Positions 54,638 through 64,000 of a stretch of DNA of 64,000 nucleotides are shown piece after piece. Where the stretch lies: the NCBI RefSeq assembly GCF_010977555.1, contig NZ_CP048815.1, positions 2,720,501-2,784,500 of the forward strand, written 5' to 3'. Every line of letters starts with the position of its first letter. Positions within the stretch are counted from its first letter, which is position 1. The notes under the pieces were generated by a model. That model worked only from the letters and a program-made list of their open reading frames with translations. It did no database searches and was not told the origin of the DNA. The stretch comes from Caulobacter rhizosphaerae. GTDB lineage: Bacteria; Pseudomonadota; Alphaproteobacteria; Caulobacterales; Caulobacteraceae. Both the position numbers and the translations under genes were made by a program.

Positions 54638-54762
54638 TTGCCCCCTACGAACCGCTTCGCGGTCGTCTTCCCCCCAGAGGGGGAAGAGCCTTGAGGCGAG
54701 CGCCGTGCGGCTCCGCCCCCTCTGGGGGCGGACAGACCGCGTAGCGGTCAGGTGGGGGCAAG
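54638..54762. repeat. Palindromic repeat, family D-like copy 2
   Basis: Outer arms CTTGCCCCCTACGAACCGCT (54638-54657) and the inverse near 54743-54762 enclose GAGGGGGAAG / CCCCCTCTGG hairpins. It lies between anmK and copy 2 of the 0.5 kb element, mirroring the position of the family D element after copy 1. Confidence 0.78.
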
Positions 54763-54785
54763 CGTTGGCAGGCACGGTCTCTCAT

Positions 54786-55283
54786 CCTCACGCGGCTGGC
54801 CGCTGAGCTGGTGGAAAGGGACGCGGAGCGCCGGACATCGTCCGGAGTGTTTGAGTTTGTATACCGTTTCGACGAAGCCCGATCGCTCCGCGCGGTCGTT
54901 GTCCGGAAGCGCAGCGGCGCTGAACCCTGTTGGGGCCTCGCCGCCTTGAAGCCTCCGGCGGGCGGGCCAGGTCAACGAACCCCGGTCCCGGACCGCGAGC
55001 GCGTCACCGCCCGCCTGTTGCTCCGCCAGCCCTCGCGCCACGTCGTTTTAGTGTTCCAGGCCCGACCGGCTCCAGAGACGCGAGGTTTGGTCCCGAGAGA
55101 CCGCCGACGAAGCTTCCCGCTCGATCGCCCCCCGCCGCCGCATCGGTCGCTGGCCATGCGCCCTTTCCCTGCGACGAGGTGAAGTCAGGATAAGGGCGGT
55201 CTGGAGGGGTGAGGATAAGTTAGGTCGAGAAAATTCAGGGCGTTGAAATCGCTGGGGTTCGCCTCCGATGCCCCGAGGATAAG
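54786..55283 (-). repeat. 0.5 kb repeated element, copy 2
   Basis: Inverted copy of 26252-26748, closely similar throughout with scattered substitutions. In this copy the first hairpin is GGTCT-CTCG-GGACC on the minus strand (55102-55089), keeping the stem with a G-U pair where copy 1 has G-C. The CCGGAC-GAT-GTCCGG hairpin is unchanged. Bases 54838-54875 (near the ATACCG / ATACTA difference) show the most divergence. No protein-coding signal is evident in any frame. Confidence 0.8.
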
Positions 55284-55292
55284 CACCCTGCC

Positions 55293-55370
55293 GGGGACAT
55301 GCCCTTGCGGCGTGTCCCCGACCGCCGGCTCCGTGCGAGACCTGGGGACACGCCGCAAGGGCGCGTCCCC
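55293..55370. repeat. Palindromic repeat, family G
   Basis: Two 27-base arms with the core GGACACGCCGCAAGGGC (55293-55319 and 55344-55370), nearly perfect inverted copies. It lies just downstream of the NDH-2 gene end, next to copy 2 of the 0.5 kb element. Confidence 0.85.
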
Positions 55371-55386
55371 GCGCCGTGCTCCATCC

Positions 55387-56691
55387 TCAGTGCAGCTTCA
55401 GCCGTCCCGCCACCCGCTGCTGCAGCAGCCGCGCCAGGGCCAGGACGATGGTCTTGGGCGTGCCCATGATCGCCCGGTGGTGGTCAAGATGCAGCGAGAT
55501 ATAGGCCCACTTGGCGATCAGGCCTTCGACGAAGAAGTTCGGCCCGCCCAGGCCGCCCATCAGGGCGCCGACGCCCTTGTTCTCGCCCAGCGACAGCAGC
55601 GAGCCGAAGTCGCGATAGACGAACGGCGCCTCCACGCGGCGCTGGCCCATCCGGGCGATCAGGGCCTTGGCCAGGTAGCTGGCCTGCTGGTGGGCGGCCT
55701 GGGCGCGGGCCGGGATGATCCGCCCCTCCTTGCCTTCGGTGCCGACCCAGGGCGCGGCGGCGCAGTCGCCCAAGGCCCAGACGTCCGGGGCCGAGGTCTC
55801 CAGCCGCTCGTTGACCACGAACTGGTTGGTCCGGTTGATCTCCAGCCCGTAACCGGCGTTGGCGGGGGCGGCCTTGACCCCGGCGGCCCAGACGATCAGA
55901 TCGGCGGGAATGTCGCCCTGGCTGGTCTCCAGGCGGTCAGGATGGACGGCGACCACCTTGGCCCCGGTGTGGACCCGCACGCCCTTGCGCTCCAGGGCCA
56001 CGGTGGCCTGGTCGGAGATCTTCTCGGGCAGGCCGCCCAGGATGCGCGGGGCCGCCTCGACGATGGCGATGTCCAGGCGGAAGCGTTGCTCGGCGCCCAG
56101 GCTGTCCAGCAGTTCGCGATGGGCCTCGATCAACTCGGCCGACAGCTCCACGCCGGTGGCCCCGCCGCCGACGATGGCCACGCTCATGGTCTTCTCGGTC
56201 GAGAACGAGGCCTTCATGAAGGCGGCCAGCAGGCGGGTGTGGAAGGCCTCGGCGTCCTCGGTGCGCTCCAGCAGGTGGGCCTGATCGGCGCCGGGCGTAC
56301 CGAACAGGTTGCTGCCGCTGCCGATCGCCAGCACGCCCCAGCTGAAGGTCACCCCGCGCTCGGGGACCAGCACCTTGCCGCCCTCGGCCAGGATGGGCTT
56401 GAGGCTCAGGCGCTTGGCGACGGGATCGAAGCTGTCCAGTTCGCCCAGCAGGAAGCTGAAATGGTTGGCGCGGCCCAGGATCGAATAGGACAGCCCCTCC
56501 TGGTGAGTGTCCAGCGTGCCGGCCGCCACCTCGTGCAGGGTCGGCTTCCAGATGTGGAAGCTGGAGCGGTCGATCAGCAGCACCCGTTCCTTGCCGGCCT
56601 TGGGGCCCAGCTTGCGCCCCAGCCGCGCCGCCAGCTCCAGCCCGCCGGCCCCGCCGCCGACGATGACGATGTCGTAGTGCATGCCCGCCAT
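55387..56691 (-). CDS. ndh: Type II NADH:quinone oxidoreductase (NDH-2)
   Basis: 434 residues, the family length. A membrane-associated flavoprotein that passes electrons from NADH to quinone without pumping protons. FAD-binding Rossmann motif IVIVGGGAGGLELAARLG near residue 8 and NADH-binding VAIVGGGATGVELSAEL near 170. The conserved WALGDCAA block with the flavin contact is near 310, and QAAHQQASYLAK follows. The C-terminal amphipathic region (about 380-430, ending LLQQRVAGRLKLH) is where these enzymes contact the membrane. It has no obvious operon partner. Confidence 0.94.
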   Translation of the reverse strand: MAGMHYDIVIVGGGAGGLELAARLGRKLGPKAGKERVLLIDRSSFHIWKPTLHEVAAGTLDTHQEGLSYSILGRANHFSFLLGELDSFDPVAKRLSLKPILAEGGKVLVPERGVTFSWGVLAIGSGSNLFGTPGADQAHLLERTEDAEAFHTRLLAAFMKASFSTEKTMSVAIVGGGATGVELSAELIEAHRELLDSLGAEQRFRLDIAIVEAAPRILGGLPEKISDQATVALERKGVRVHTGAKVVAVHPDRLETSQGDIPADLIVWAAGVKAAPANAGYGLEINRTNQFVVNERLETSAPDVWALGDCAAAPWVGTEGKEGRIIPARAQAAHQQASYLAKALIARMGQRRVEAPFVYRDFGSLLSLGENKGVGALMGGLGGPNFFVEGLIAKWAYISLHLDHHRAIMGTPKTIVLALARLLQQRVAGRLKLH

Positions 56692-56739
56692 CCCGAAATT
56701 CCTCAGATGGTGAATATATAGGGGTGAAAGCGGGCCGTG

Positions 56740-57138
56740 TCAGGCCAGGTTGAGCTGCCAGGACACGCCGAACCGGTCGTTGACCCAGGCGAAGCGCCGG
56801 CTGAAGCCGTAGTCGCCCGGCGGCATCAGCTCGGCCCCGCCGTCGGCAAGGGCGGCGGCGAGCCGCGCGATCTCGTCCTCGGACCCGCAGTCGACGAACA
56901 GGGACGAGGCGGGCGTGAAGTCGAAGGCGTGCTTGACGAAGCTGTCGGAGCAGAAGACCTCCTGGCCGCCGATCCGGAAGCGGGCGCGGATCACCGTGCC
57001 TTCGGGGCCGGGGCCGCCAGGGCCGTAGCGCTCGACATCAAGGACTTCGCCGTCGGGGAAGAGCGAGACGTAGAAGGTCATCGCCGCTTCGGCGTCCCGC
57101 GCCTGAAACATCAGGAACGGCCGTATGGTCTGGCTCAC
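56740..57138 (-). CDS. VOC family protein (PhnB/3-demethylubiquinone-like)
   Basis: 132 residues with the beta-alpha-beta-beta-beta pattern of the vicinal oxygen chelate superfamily. IRPFLMFQARDAEAAMTFYVSLFPDGEVLDVERYG opens the protein, and DYGFSRRFAWVNDRFGVSWQLNL ends it. Proteins of this PhnB-like subgroup lack a proven reaction. The RFAWVNDRFGVSWQ ending is typical. Direction is the same as NDH-2 downstream, separated by about 48 bases. Confidence 0.88.
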   Translation of the reverse strand: MSQTIRPFLMFQARDAEAAMTFYVSLFPDGEVLDVERYGPGGPGPEGTVIRARFRIGGQEVFCSDSFVKHAFDFTPASSLFVDCGSEDEIARLAAALADGGAELMPPGDYGFSRRFAWVNDRFGVSWQLNLA

Positions 57139-57239
57139 CGTCGTTCTCCCGGAACGCTGTTCCGCGTAGAATGACGGTGAGTTGTCTCGGACCGCAAGCC
57201 TTATGGTACCGGTAACTCTTGGTTACCTACAGCTAAGGC

Positions 57240-57893
57240 CTACGGGATCGGGTTGGCTTCCAGGCGCTTGTCCAGATAGTCGCCGACGCTTCTCTCGACC
57301 GACGGCAGGTGCTCGGCCCAGAAGTGGGTGGCCTTGTCGACGACCTCGTAGTCGATGACGATGCCCTTCTGGGTGCGCAGCTTGCTGACCACGCGCTCGA
57401 CCTCGACCGGCGGCACGACGGTGTCGGCCGCGCCGGTCAGGATCAGGCCCGAGGCCGGGCAGGGGGCCAGGAAGCTGAAGTCGTACATGTTGGTCGGCGG
57501 CGACACCGAGATGAAGCCGTCGGTCTCGGGACGGCGCATCAGAAGCTGCATGCCGATATAGGCGCCGAAGCTGTAGCCGGCGACCCAGGTCTGGGCGGCG
57601 GCGGGGTTGTTGGACTGCAGCCAGTCCAGGGCCGTGGCCGCGTCGGCCAGCTCGCCGATGCCGCTGTCGAACTCGCCCTGGCTGCGGCCCACGCCGCGGA
57701 AGTTGAAGCGCAGGGTCGCGAAGCCGCGCTTCATGAACAGGTGGTACAACTGCACCGACACCGGGTGGTTCATGTGGCCGCCGGCCTTGGGGTGCGGGTG
57801 CAGGATCAGCGCGATCGGGGCGTTGTCGGTCTTGCCCGGCGAATAGCGGCCTTCGATGCGGCCCGAAGCTCCGGTCAAAATCACGTCAGGCAT
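57240..57893 (-). CDS. Alpha/beta hydrolase
   Basis: 217 residues with the alpha/beta-hydrolase fold. The oxyanion region is ALILHPHPKAGGHMNHPV, the nucleophile elbow is AGYSFGAYIG (Ser near 109), an Asp lies in GAADTVVPP, and a His in KATHFWAEH. This short family is common in alphaproteobacteria, often beside the suf operon, as here. It is divergent from iscR. The substrate is unknown; esterase or peptidase activity is plausible. Confidence 0.9.
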   Translation of the reverse strand: MPDVILTGASGRIEGRYSPGKTDNAPIALILHPHPKAGGHMNHPVSVQLYHLFMKRGFATLRFNFRGVGRSQGEFDSGIGELADAATALDWLQSNNPAAAQTWVAGYSFGAYIGMQLLMRRPETDGFISVSPPTNMYDFSFLAPCPASGLILTGAADTVVPPVEVERVVSKLRTQKGIVIDYEVVDKATHFWAEHLPSVERSVGDYLDKRLEANPIP

Positions 57894-58091
57894 TCAAGGT
57901 CCCTATCCAAAACGGGGCGACGGGGCCGTCTCCTTGCGCCCTGACGAGCGAAGGAATACTTGACCACTGCGCTTGGTCTTCCTAAATCCGCACCGCGCGC
58001 CTTGGTCTTTCGCAAGAGCCTCGGCGCGAAGTCGCGGCTTGTAGCACACGCCTAAGCCGATGCGCGGGGAATCCGCAAGGAGATAAGGCGC
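57894..58091 (+). promoter_or_regulatory. Divergent promoter region before iscR
   Basis: About 200 bases between the hydrolase and iscR. A palindrome GACCA-N7-TGGTC lies at 57962-57978 and a related CTTGGTCTTTCGC a little further on. This could be an operator for IscR or another regulator, but I cannot match it to a consensus with confidence. A good ribosome-binding site (GGAGA) precedes the iscR ATG. Confidence 0.35.
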
Positions 58092-58598
58092 ATGCGCCTG
58101 AGCACCAAGGGACGCTACGCGGTGATGGCCATGACCGACCTGGCCCGCCGCCAGGATCAGGCCGAGGGCCGCGCCGTGGCCCTGGCCGAGATCGCCGCCC
58201 GCCAGCAGATCTCGCTGTCCTACCTCGAGCAGCTGTTCGCCCGACTGCGCCGCAAGGGCCTGGTGGTCAGCGCCCGGGGGCCCGGCGGCGGCTATCGCCT
58301 GGCCCGCGAGGCCCGCGACACCGCCATCGCCGACATAGTCCTGGCCGTGGACGAGCCGCTGCGCGCCACCCGCTGCGGCGTTGCGAAAGGCAAGGCCGGC
58401 GCCAAGGGCTGCATGGCCGGCGGCGCCCAGTGCCTGACCCACGACCTGTGGGAAGAAATGGGCCGCCAGATCCATGGCTACCTGGCCAGCGTCTCGATCG
58501 CCGACGTGCTGGACGGCAAGCTGAAGGCGCGGGGCCAGAAGGACCGCGCGCCGGAAAAGGCAAGCGACCAAAAGGCAAAGGAGATGGCGGCGGCGTGA
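58092..58598 (+). CDS. iscR: Rrf2-family iron-sulfur regulator IscR
   Basis: 168 residues. A winged-helix DNA-binding domain (MRLSTKGRYAVMAMTDLARR at the start, RGPGGGYRLAR as the wing) is followed by the Fe-S cluster loop with three Cys in the pattern TRCGVAKG, KGCMAG and AQCLTHDLW. This is the IscR arrangement. The regulator senses Fe-S sufficiency and represses the suf/isc operon. It heads the operon, and its stop overlaps the next start as GTGA. The Lys-rich C-terminal tail (KARGQKDRAPEKASD) is not conserved. Confidence 0.93.
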   Translation: MRLSTKGRYAVMAMTDLARRQDQAEGRAVALAEIAARQQISLSYLEQLFARLRRKGLVVSARGPGGGYRLAREARDTAIADIVLAVDEPLRATRCGVAKGKAGAKGCMAGGAQCLTHDLWEEMGRQIHGYLASVSIADVLDGKLKARGQKDRAPEKASDQKAKEMAAA

Positions 58599-59727
58599 GC
58601 AAGCCCTCGATCTATCTCGACTACAACGCCACCGCCCCGGTCCGCCCCGAGGCGCGGGACGCGGTGCTGCGCGCCTTCGAGACCGCCGGCAATCCCTCGT
58701 CGGTGCACGCCAGCGGCCGGGCCGCCCGCGACATCGTCGAGACCGCCCGCGCCCAGGTCGCGGCCCTGGTCGGGGTCGTGGCCGGCTCGGTCACCTTCGT
58801 CAGCGGCGGCACCGAGGCCAACGCCCTGGCCATCGGCAGCGCCGCCTTCGCCGGCTTCAACCGCATCATCGTCAGCGAGGGCGAGCACGACGCCGTGCTG
58901 GAGACCGCCGCCGCCTCGGGCCTGCAGGTGCTGAAAATGCCGCTGGACGCCGACGGCGTCGCGCGGCTGGACTGGCTGGAGGAGGCGCTCAGCGACGAGA
59001 GCCGGGCCCTGGTCTGCCTGATGCTGGCCAATAACGAGACCGGCGTGGTCCAGCCGGTGGCCCAGGCCGCCGCCCTGGTCCGCGCCGCCGACGGCTGGCT
59101 GCATGTCGACGCCGTCCAGGCGGCCGGCAAGGTCGCCATCGACTTCACCGCCCTGGGCGCCGACACCATGGCGCTGTCGGCCCACAAGCTGGGCGGACCG
59201 CAGGGCGTCGGCGCCCTGGTGGCCGGCACGCGCGCCACGATCGTCCGCCAGCAGCACGGCGGCGGCCAGGAGCGCGGCCGCCGGGCCGGCACCGAGAACG
59301 TCGCCGGGATCGCCGGCTTCGGCGCGGCCGTGGAAGCGGCGGCTCGTGACTTGCCCGCGATGGCCAATCAGGGCACATGGCGCGACGCCTTGGCCGAACG
59401 GGTCAAGGCCGCTGGCGCGGTCGTGCTCGGGGAGGGTGCTGCTCGCCTTCCGCAAACCCTGTGTTTGGCGGCCGAGGGCTTCGCCTCGCAGATCCAGGTG
59501 ATGAGCCTGGATCTGGCGGGCGTGATGGTCAGCGCCGGCAGCGCCTGCTCGTCGGGCAAGGTCAAGGCCAGCCGCGTGGTGGAGGCCATGGGCCGGGCCG
59601 ACCTGGCCCCGTTCGCCCTGCGCGTCAGCGGCGGTTGGGCCTCGACGGAGCAAGACTGGATTTCCTGCGGCGACGCCTGGCTCGCCGCCTATTCGCGTAT
59701 CGGCGCCCGGCGCCGGGAGGTGGCGTA

Positions 59728-59728
<1 letters not shown>
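58595..59728 (+). CDS. Cysteine desulfurase (NifS/IscS-like)
   Basis: 377 residues from a GTG overlapping the iscR stop. It takes sulfur from cysteine with PLP and passes a persulfide to the Fe-S scaffold. PLP Lys lies in [10 protein letters not shown] (about residue 195), and the cofactor pocket includes [19 protein letters not shown] and [10 protein letters not shown]. The persulfide Cys is in [14 protein letters not shown] near residue 310. It is the class I type, while a class II enzyme gene (sufS) comes later in the operon, so the operon has two desulfurases. The stop overlaps the sufB GTG by one base (TAGTG). Confidence 0.95.
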
Positions 59729-61197
<1,469 letters not shown>

Positions 61198-61230
61198 CCT
61201 TGCCAGCCTTCATCCTCCTCTCCGCGCCCT

Positions 61231-61334
61231 CATCCTCGGACTTGTTCCGAGGCCCCCTCGCGCCGTCGGCGCTGGGGGCGACGCCTGGTGCGTTGGAGGC
61301 GGACACAGGGATCCTCGGAACAAGTCCGAGGATG
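61231..61334. repeat. Palindromic repeat, family F (sufB downstream)
   Basis: Perfect 22-base inverted arms CATCCTCGGACTTGTTCCGA (61231-61252 and 61313-61334) enclose 60 bases. It lies just after sufB and right before the first inserted small gene. Confidence 0.88.
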
Positions 61335-61351
61335 ACGGTCGAGGGGGGCGC

Positions 61352-61711
61352 ATGAGCACCATCACCCTTTATCGCCCCGTTGGCACGGAAGAGCTGAAGC
61401 TGATCGAGGCGGCGGGCTGGACGGCTTTTCCGCCGCGCCTGCCAGAACAGCCGATCTTCTATCCGGTGACCAACCAGGCCTACGCCGCCCAGATCGCCCG
61501 CGACTGGAACGCCGTGCACAACGACGACAAGCGTGGCTATGTCACGCGTTTCGACGTCTCGGCCGACTTCCTGGCGGCCTTCGACAAGAAGGTCGTCGGC
61601 GGTCGCGAGCACGAGGAATACTGGATCCCGGCCGAGGATTTTCCGCTGTTCAACGCCGCCATCGAAGGTCAGATCGAGGTCGTGGCAACGTTTGAAGGGG
61701 GCGCGAGATGA
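61352..61711 (+). CDS. Uncharacterised protein (widespread LYRPVG family)
   Basis: 119 residues from an ATG with GAGGGGGG upstream. The pattern ITLYRPVGTEELKLIEAAGW at the start, PPRLPEQPIFYPVTNQAYA, and YVTRFDV with a later GREHEEYWIPAEDF marks a widespread family of small proteins. Relatives are often given an ADP-ribosylation/crystallin J1 label in databases, which I cannot verify from sequence. It has no signal peptide. It is placed inside the suf operon between sufB and sufC and overlaps the next gene as ATGA. Confidence 0.75.
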   Translation: MSTITLYRPVGTEELKLIEAAGWTAFPPRLPEQPIFYPVTNQAYAAQIARDWNAVHNDDKRGYVTRFDVSADFLAAFDKKVVGGREHEEYWIPAEDFPLFNAAIEGQIEVVATFEGGAR

Positions 61712-62010
61712 CGCCAGTCCGCTTCGGCCTGAACAACAAGGAATACAAGTACGCCCGTCAGCTGGCCTTCCATGCCGCGCACGGTGCTTGGATAAGCCCC
61801 TACGGCGACGACAGGGAGTTGGTCGACCGTAGCGCCAAGCTGCTGTCGGGCGGCAATGCCGACGCGGTCGCCGAGCGGGAGTTGCTGACCACGCTGCTCA
61901 AGCTCGCCGCCTACAGCCCCGAACACGAATGGGAAGCGCCGACCCTGACCGGCAAGCCGACCACGTTCGCTATCCAGACGCTCGAAAAGATCACGGCTTT
62001 CAATGCTTAA
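61708..62010 (+). CDS. Uncharacterised protein before sufC
   Basis: 100 residues. The start overlaps the preceding stop (ATGA at 61708-61711), and the end overlaps the sufC start by eight bases, so translation is tightly coupled on both sides. It is a mixed helical protein: MTPVRFGLNNKEYKYARQLAFHAAHG, then ELVDRSAKLLSGGNADAVAERELL. I do not recognise a family. The overlap with sufC suggests a long-standing place in the operon rather than a recent insertion. Confidence 0.75.
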   Translation: MTPVRFGLNNKEYKYARQLAFHAAHGAWISPYGDDRELVDRSAKLLSGGNADAVAERELLTTLLKLAAYSPEHEWEAPTLTGKPTTFAIQTLEKITAFNA

Positions 62011-62749
62011 TATCCAGAACCTCCATGCCAATGTCGGCGACAAACCCATCCTCAAGGGCGTCACGCTCGACGTGCCGGCCGGGCAGGTGCACGCCATCAT
62101 GGGGCCGAACGGGGCGGGCAAGTCGACGCTGTCCTACGTGCTGAGCGGCCGGGGCGGCTATGAGGTCACGCAAGGCTCGGCCACGCTGAACGGCGATGAC
62201 CTGCTGGCCCTGGAGCCCAACGAACGGGCCGCCAAGGGCGTGTTCCTGTCGTTCCAGTATCCGCTGGAGATCCCCGGTGTTCCGGCCCTGACCTTCATCC
62301 GCACCGCCCTCAACGCCCAGCGCCGGGCGCGCGGCGAGGACGAGATCGCCGCCCCGGCCTTCCTGAAGCTGGCCAAGGAGAAGGCCGCGGCGCTGAAGAT
62401 CGACTTCGACATGCTCAAGCGCGGCCTGAACGTCGGCTTCTCGGGCGGCGAGAAGAAGCGGATGGAAATCCTGCAGATGGCGATGCTGTCGCCGAAGTTC
62501 CTGATCCTGGACGAGACGGACTCGGGCCTGGACATCGACGCCCTGAAGATCGTCTCCGAAGGCGTCAACGCCCTGCGCGCCCCCGATCGCGGCATGCTGG
62601 TCATCACCCACTACCAGCGCCTGCTGGACTACATCAAACCCGACCGTGTCCACGTGCTGGCCGCCGGCCGCATCGTCGCCTCGGGCGGCCCGGAGTTGGC
62701 GCTGCAGCTGGAGGCCGAGGGCTACGACAAGTACACGGTGGCGGCATGA
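62003..62749 (+). CDS. sufC: Fe-S assembly ATPase SufC
   Basis: 248 residues. An ABC-type ATPase that drives the SufBCD scaffold. Walker A GPNGAGKSTLSYVLSG near residue 34, Q-loop FLSFQYPLEIPG, signature FSGGEKKRMEILQMA and Walker B FLILDETDSGLD are all present. The start overlaps the preceding small gene. A family B palindrome separates it from sufD. Confidence 0.97.
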   Translation: MLNIQNLHANVGDKPILKGVTLDVPAGQVHAIMGPNGAGKSTLSYVLSGRGGYEVTQGSATLNGDDLLALEPNERAAKGVFLSFQYPLEIPGVPALTFIRTALNAQRRARGEDEIAAPAFLKLAKEKAAALKIDFDMLKRGLNVGFSGGEKKRMEILQMAMLSPKFLILDETDSGLDIDALKIVSEGVNALRAPDRGMLVITHYQRLLDYIKPDRVHVLAAGRIVASGGPELALQLEAEGYDKYTVAA

Positions 62750-62771
62750 TGCGGCTGGCTCAAAGCCACGA

Positions 62772-62860
62772 CCTCGTCCTTCGACAAGCTCAGGATGAGG
62801 TCGAATTTGGACGCGGCGCTTCATTCGAAATCCTCATCCTGAGCCTGTCGAAGGACGAGG
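62772..62860. repeat. Palindromic repeat, family B copy 3 (sufC-sufD spacer)
   Basis: 29-base arms at 62772-62800 and 62832-62860 (core TCCTTCGACAAGCTCAGGAT), almost identical to the element between purM and purN. It lies inside the suf operon between two genes that are usually adjacent. Confidence 0.88.
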
Positions 62861-62879
62861 ATTTCGCGGAGCCGACCGC

Positions 62880-63911
62880 ATGACCCTCGCCACCGCACTG
62901 AAGACCGGCGACCTGACCCAGCTGCCGTCGCGTCGCGACGAGGACTGGCGCTGGACCGACCTGCGCGGCCTGATCCGCGCCGTGCCGCCGGCCTCGCCCG
63001 CCTTCGACGGCGAAGTCGCCAAGGGACCGTTCGACGGCCTGGCCGCCGACGAGATCTTGTTCGTCAACGGCCGCCAGCGCCACGCGGCCGCCAGCGGCGC
63101 CGGCGAGGTCGTGGCCCTGCGCTTCGTCTCGGTCAGCGATGGCGCGGCCCATGCCGCCGCCTACGCCATCGTCGTCGAGCCCGACACCACCCTGGTGCTG
63201 CTCGAAAGCCATGAAGGCCAAGCGGGCGGCTACTTCTCGGACGTCACCCTGGACATCGCGGTGGGCGAGGGCGCCCGCGTCGAACGGATCGTGCTGGTCG
63301 ACGACCACGCCGAGGCCATCGACGTGGTCACCGCCGAGGTCGACCTAGCCCCCGGCGCGACCTTCAACCAGACCGTCCTGACCGCTGGCGCCCGGCGCCA
63401 GCGGATCGAGACCCGGGTCAACCACCCCGGCGCTCATGCCAGCGTCCGCCTCGACGGCGTCTATGTCCTCGAAAAGCAGCGCCACGCCGACCAGACCACG
63501 GTCGTCACCCACGGCGGCGTCGATGGGATCACCAGCCAGCTGACCAAGGGCGTCGTCGACGACCAGGCGCGCGGCGTGTTCCAGGGACGGATCGTCGTCC
63601 AGCCCGGCGCCGACCAGACCGACGCTCGCATGGGCCACCACGCGCTGATCCTGTCGGACAAGGCCGAGGTCGACGCCAAGCCCGAGCTGCTGATCTTCGC
63701 CGACGACGTCGCCTGCGCCCACGGCAACACGATCGGCGCCCTGGACGACGAGCAGATCTTCTACGCCCGCCAGCGCGGCATCCCCGAAGCGGAAGCCAAG
63801 GCCATGCTGACCCAGGCCTTCCTGGGCGAGGTGGTCGAGCGCATCGAGCACGAGGGCGCGCGCGAGATCGCCGCCGCCTGGGTCGCCGCCAAGCTGGGGA
63901 GGGGCGAATGA
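62880..63911 (+). CDS. sufD: Fe-S cluster assembly protein SufD
   Basis: 343 residues. The partner of SufB in the SufBCD complex. The N-terminus is helical (LPSRRDEDWRWTDLRGL), followed by the beta-helix core and the conserved C-terminal DDVACAHGNTIGALDDEQIFYARQRGIPEAEA block with the cluster-transfer His/Cys region (CAHGNT). It is shorter than some SufD proteins but complete. sufS follows after about 43 bases. Confidence 0.96.
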   Translation: MTLATALKTGDLTQLPSRRDEDWRWTDLRGLIRAVPPASPAFDGEVAKGPFDGLAADEILFVNGRQRHAAASGAGEVVALRFVSVSDGAAHAAAYAIVVEPDTTLVLLESHEGQAGGYFSDVTLDIAVGEGARVERIVLVDDHAEAIDVVTAEVDLAPGATFNQTVLTAGARRQRIETRVNHPGAHASVRLDGVYVLEKQRHADQTTVVTHGGVDGITSQLTKGVVDDQARGVFQGRIVVQPGADQTDARMGHHALILSDKAEVDAKPELLIFADDVACAHGNTIGALDDEQIFYARQRGIPEAEAKAMLTQAFLGEVVERIEHEGAREIAAAWVAAKLGRGE

Positions 63912-63954
63912 AGTTCGCCTCCGCTTTCCTTCTCCCCTTGCGGGAGAAGAACTG

Positions 63955-64000
63955 ATGGCGTTCGATGTAGACCTCATCCGCGCCCAGTTCCCGATCCTGG
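63955..64000 (+). CDS. sufS: Start of cysteine desulfurase SufS (runs off the window)
   Basis: Only the first 15 codons are present: ATG at 63955 with GGGAGAAG upstream, reading MAFDVDLIRAQFPIL. SufS enzymes begin with this FDV..IRAQFPIL pattern, and the position after sufD fits. It would be the class II desulfurase of the suf operon. Confidence 0.8.
   Translation, partial: MAFDVDLIRAQFPIL

Noticed and set aside
54629..55386. Insertion sequence or transposon between anmK and NDH-2
   Set aside because: No transposase frame and no target duplication. The stretch is explained by palindromic repeats and the 0.5 kb element.
63908..63955. 15-codon frame between sufD and sufS
   Set aside because: It overlaps the sufD stop as ATGA and could be translated, but it is very short, lacks features, and contains a small GGAG/CTCC palindrome. 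Not supported as a gene.

Overview
The window is about 64 kb of GC-rich (roughly two-thirds G+C), densely coded chromosome from an alphaproteobacterium. It is almost certainly a Caulobacter species or a very close relative. The supporting evidence is the hdaA-ppk-ppx group, the rne / amidase / PBP1A / prfB / M23 peptidase-bactofilin series, an RNase E ending in a GWW motif, an NDUFA12-DUF2155-aat-accC-accB-aroQ series, an iscR-led suf operon and large TonB-dependent receptors. I see no rRNA, tRNA, CRISPR array, prophage or intact insertion sequence.

Layout. 1-4.7 kb: end of an unknown gene, an ABC-F ATPase, ndk, a soluble PAS/HisKA_2 kinase and a YoaK-like membrane protein. 4.8-9.1 kb: an M19 dipeptidase and a TonB-dependent receptor transcribed leftward, with a tandem glycine riboswitch about 0.3 kb upstream of the receptor on the same strand. 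9.2-15.1 kb: a HEAT-like protein, purM-purN, rnd and a hybrid histidine kinase. 15.2-24.1 kb: a small membrane protein, a second TonB-dependent receptor, then hdaA-ppk-lipoprotein-ppx (replication control and polyphosphate). 24.2-29 kb: a repeat-rich accessory stretch with a GIY-YIG protein, an EcsC protein and aspS. 28.9-33.3 kb: two secreted pentapeptide-repeat proteins and a ribonucleotide-reductase-like protein without a recognisable catalytic core. 33.5-41 kb: NDUFA12, DUF2155, aat, accC/accB, aroQ, thiS/thiG, a DsbA-like lipoprotein and an M48 metalloprotease. 41-51.2 kb: rne, an amidase, PBP1A, prfB with its programmed frameshift, a bactofilin and an M23 peptidase. 51.4-57.9 kb: a one-cysteine peroxiredoxin, tyrS, anmK, NDH-2, a VOC protein and an alpha/beta hydrolase. 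58-64 kb: iscR, a cysteine desulfurase, sufB, two unknown genes, sufC, sufD and the start of sufS.

The intergenic space is unusually informative. At least seven families of long palindromic repeats occur, several of them inside operons (purM-purN, sufB-sufC, sufC-sufD). A non-coding element of about 0.5 kb occurs twice, in opposite orientation, at 26.25-26.75 and 54.79-55.28 kb. Regulatory leaders include the glycine riboswitch, a roughly 400-nt rne leader, and a possible tyrosine attenuator (a 16-residue leader peptide with adjacent Tyr codons) in front of tyrS.

The best candidates for something new are the glycine riboswitch coupled to a TonB receptor and dipeptidase, the repeated 0.5 kb element, the reductase-like pseudoenzyme, and the tyrS leader. 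Start codons were chosen by ribosome-binding sites, signal peptides and family N-termini; several are GTG or TTG.
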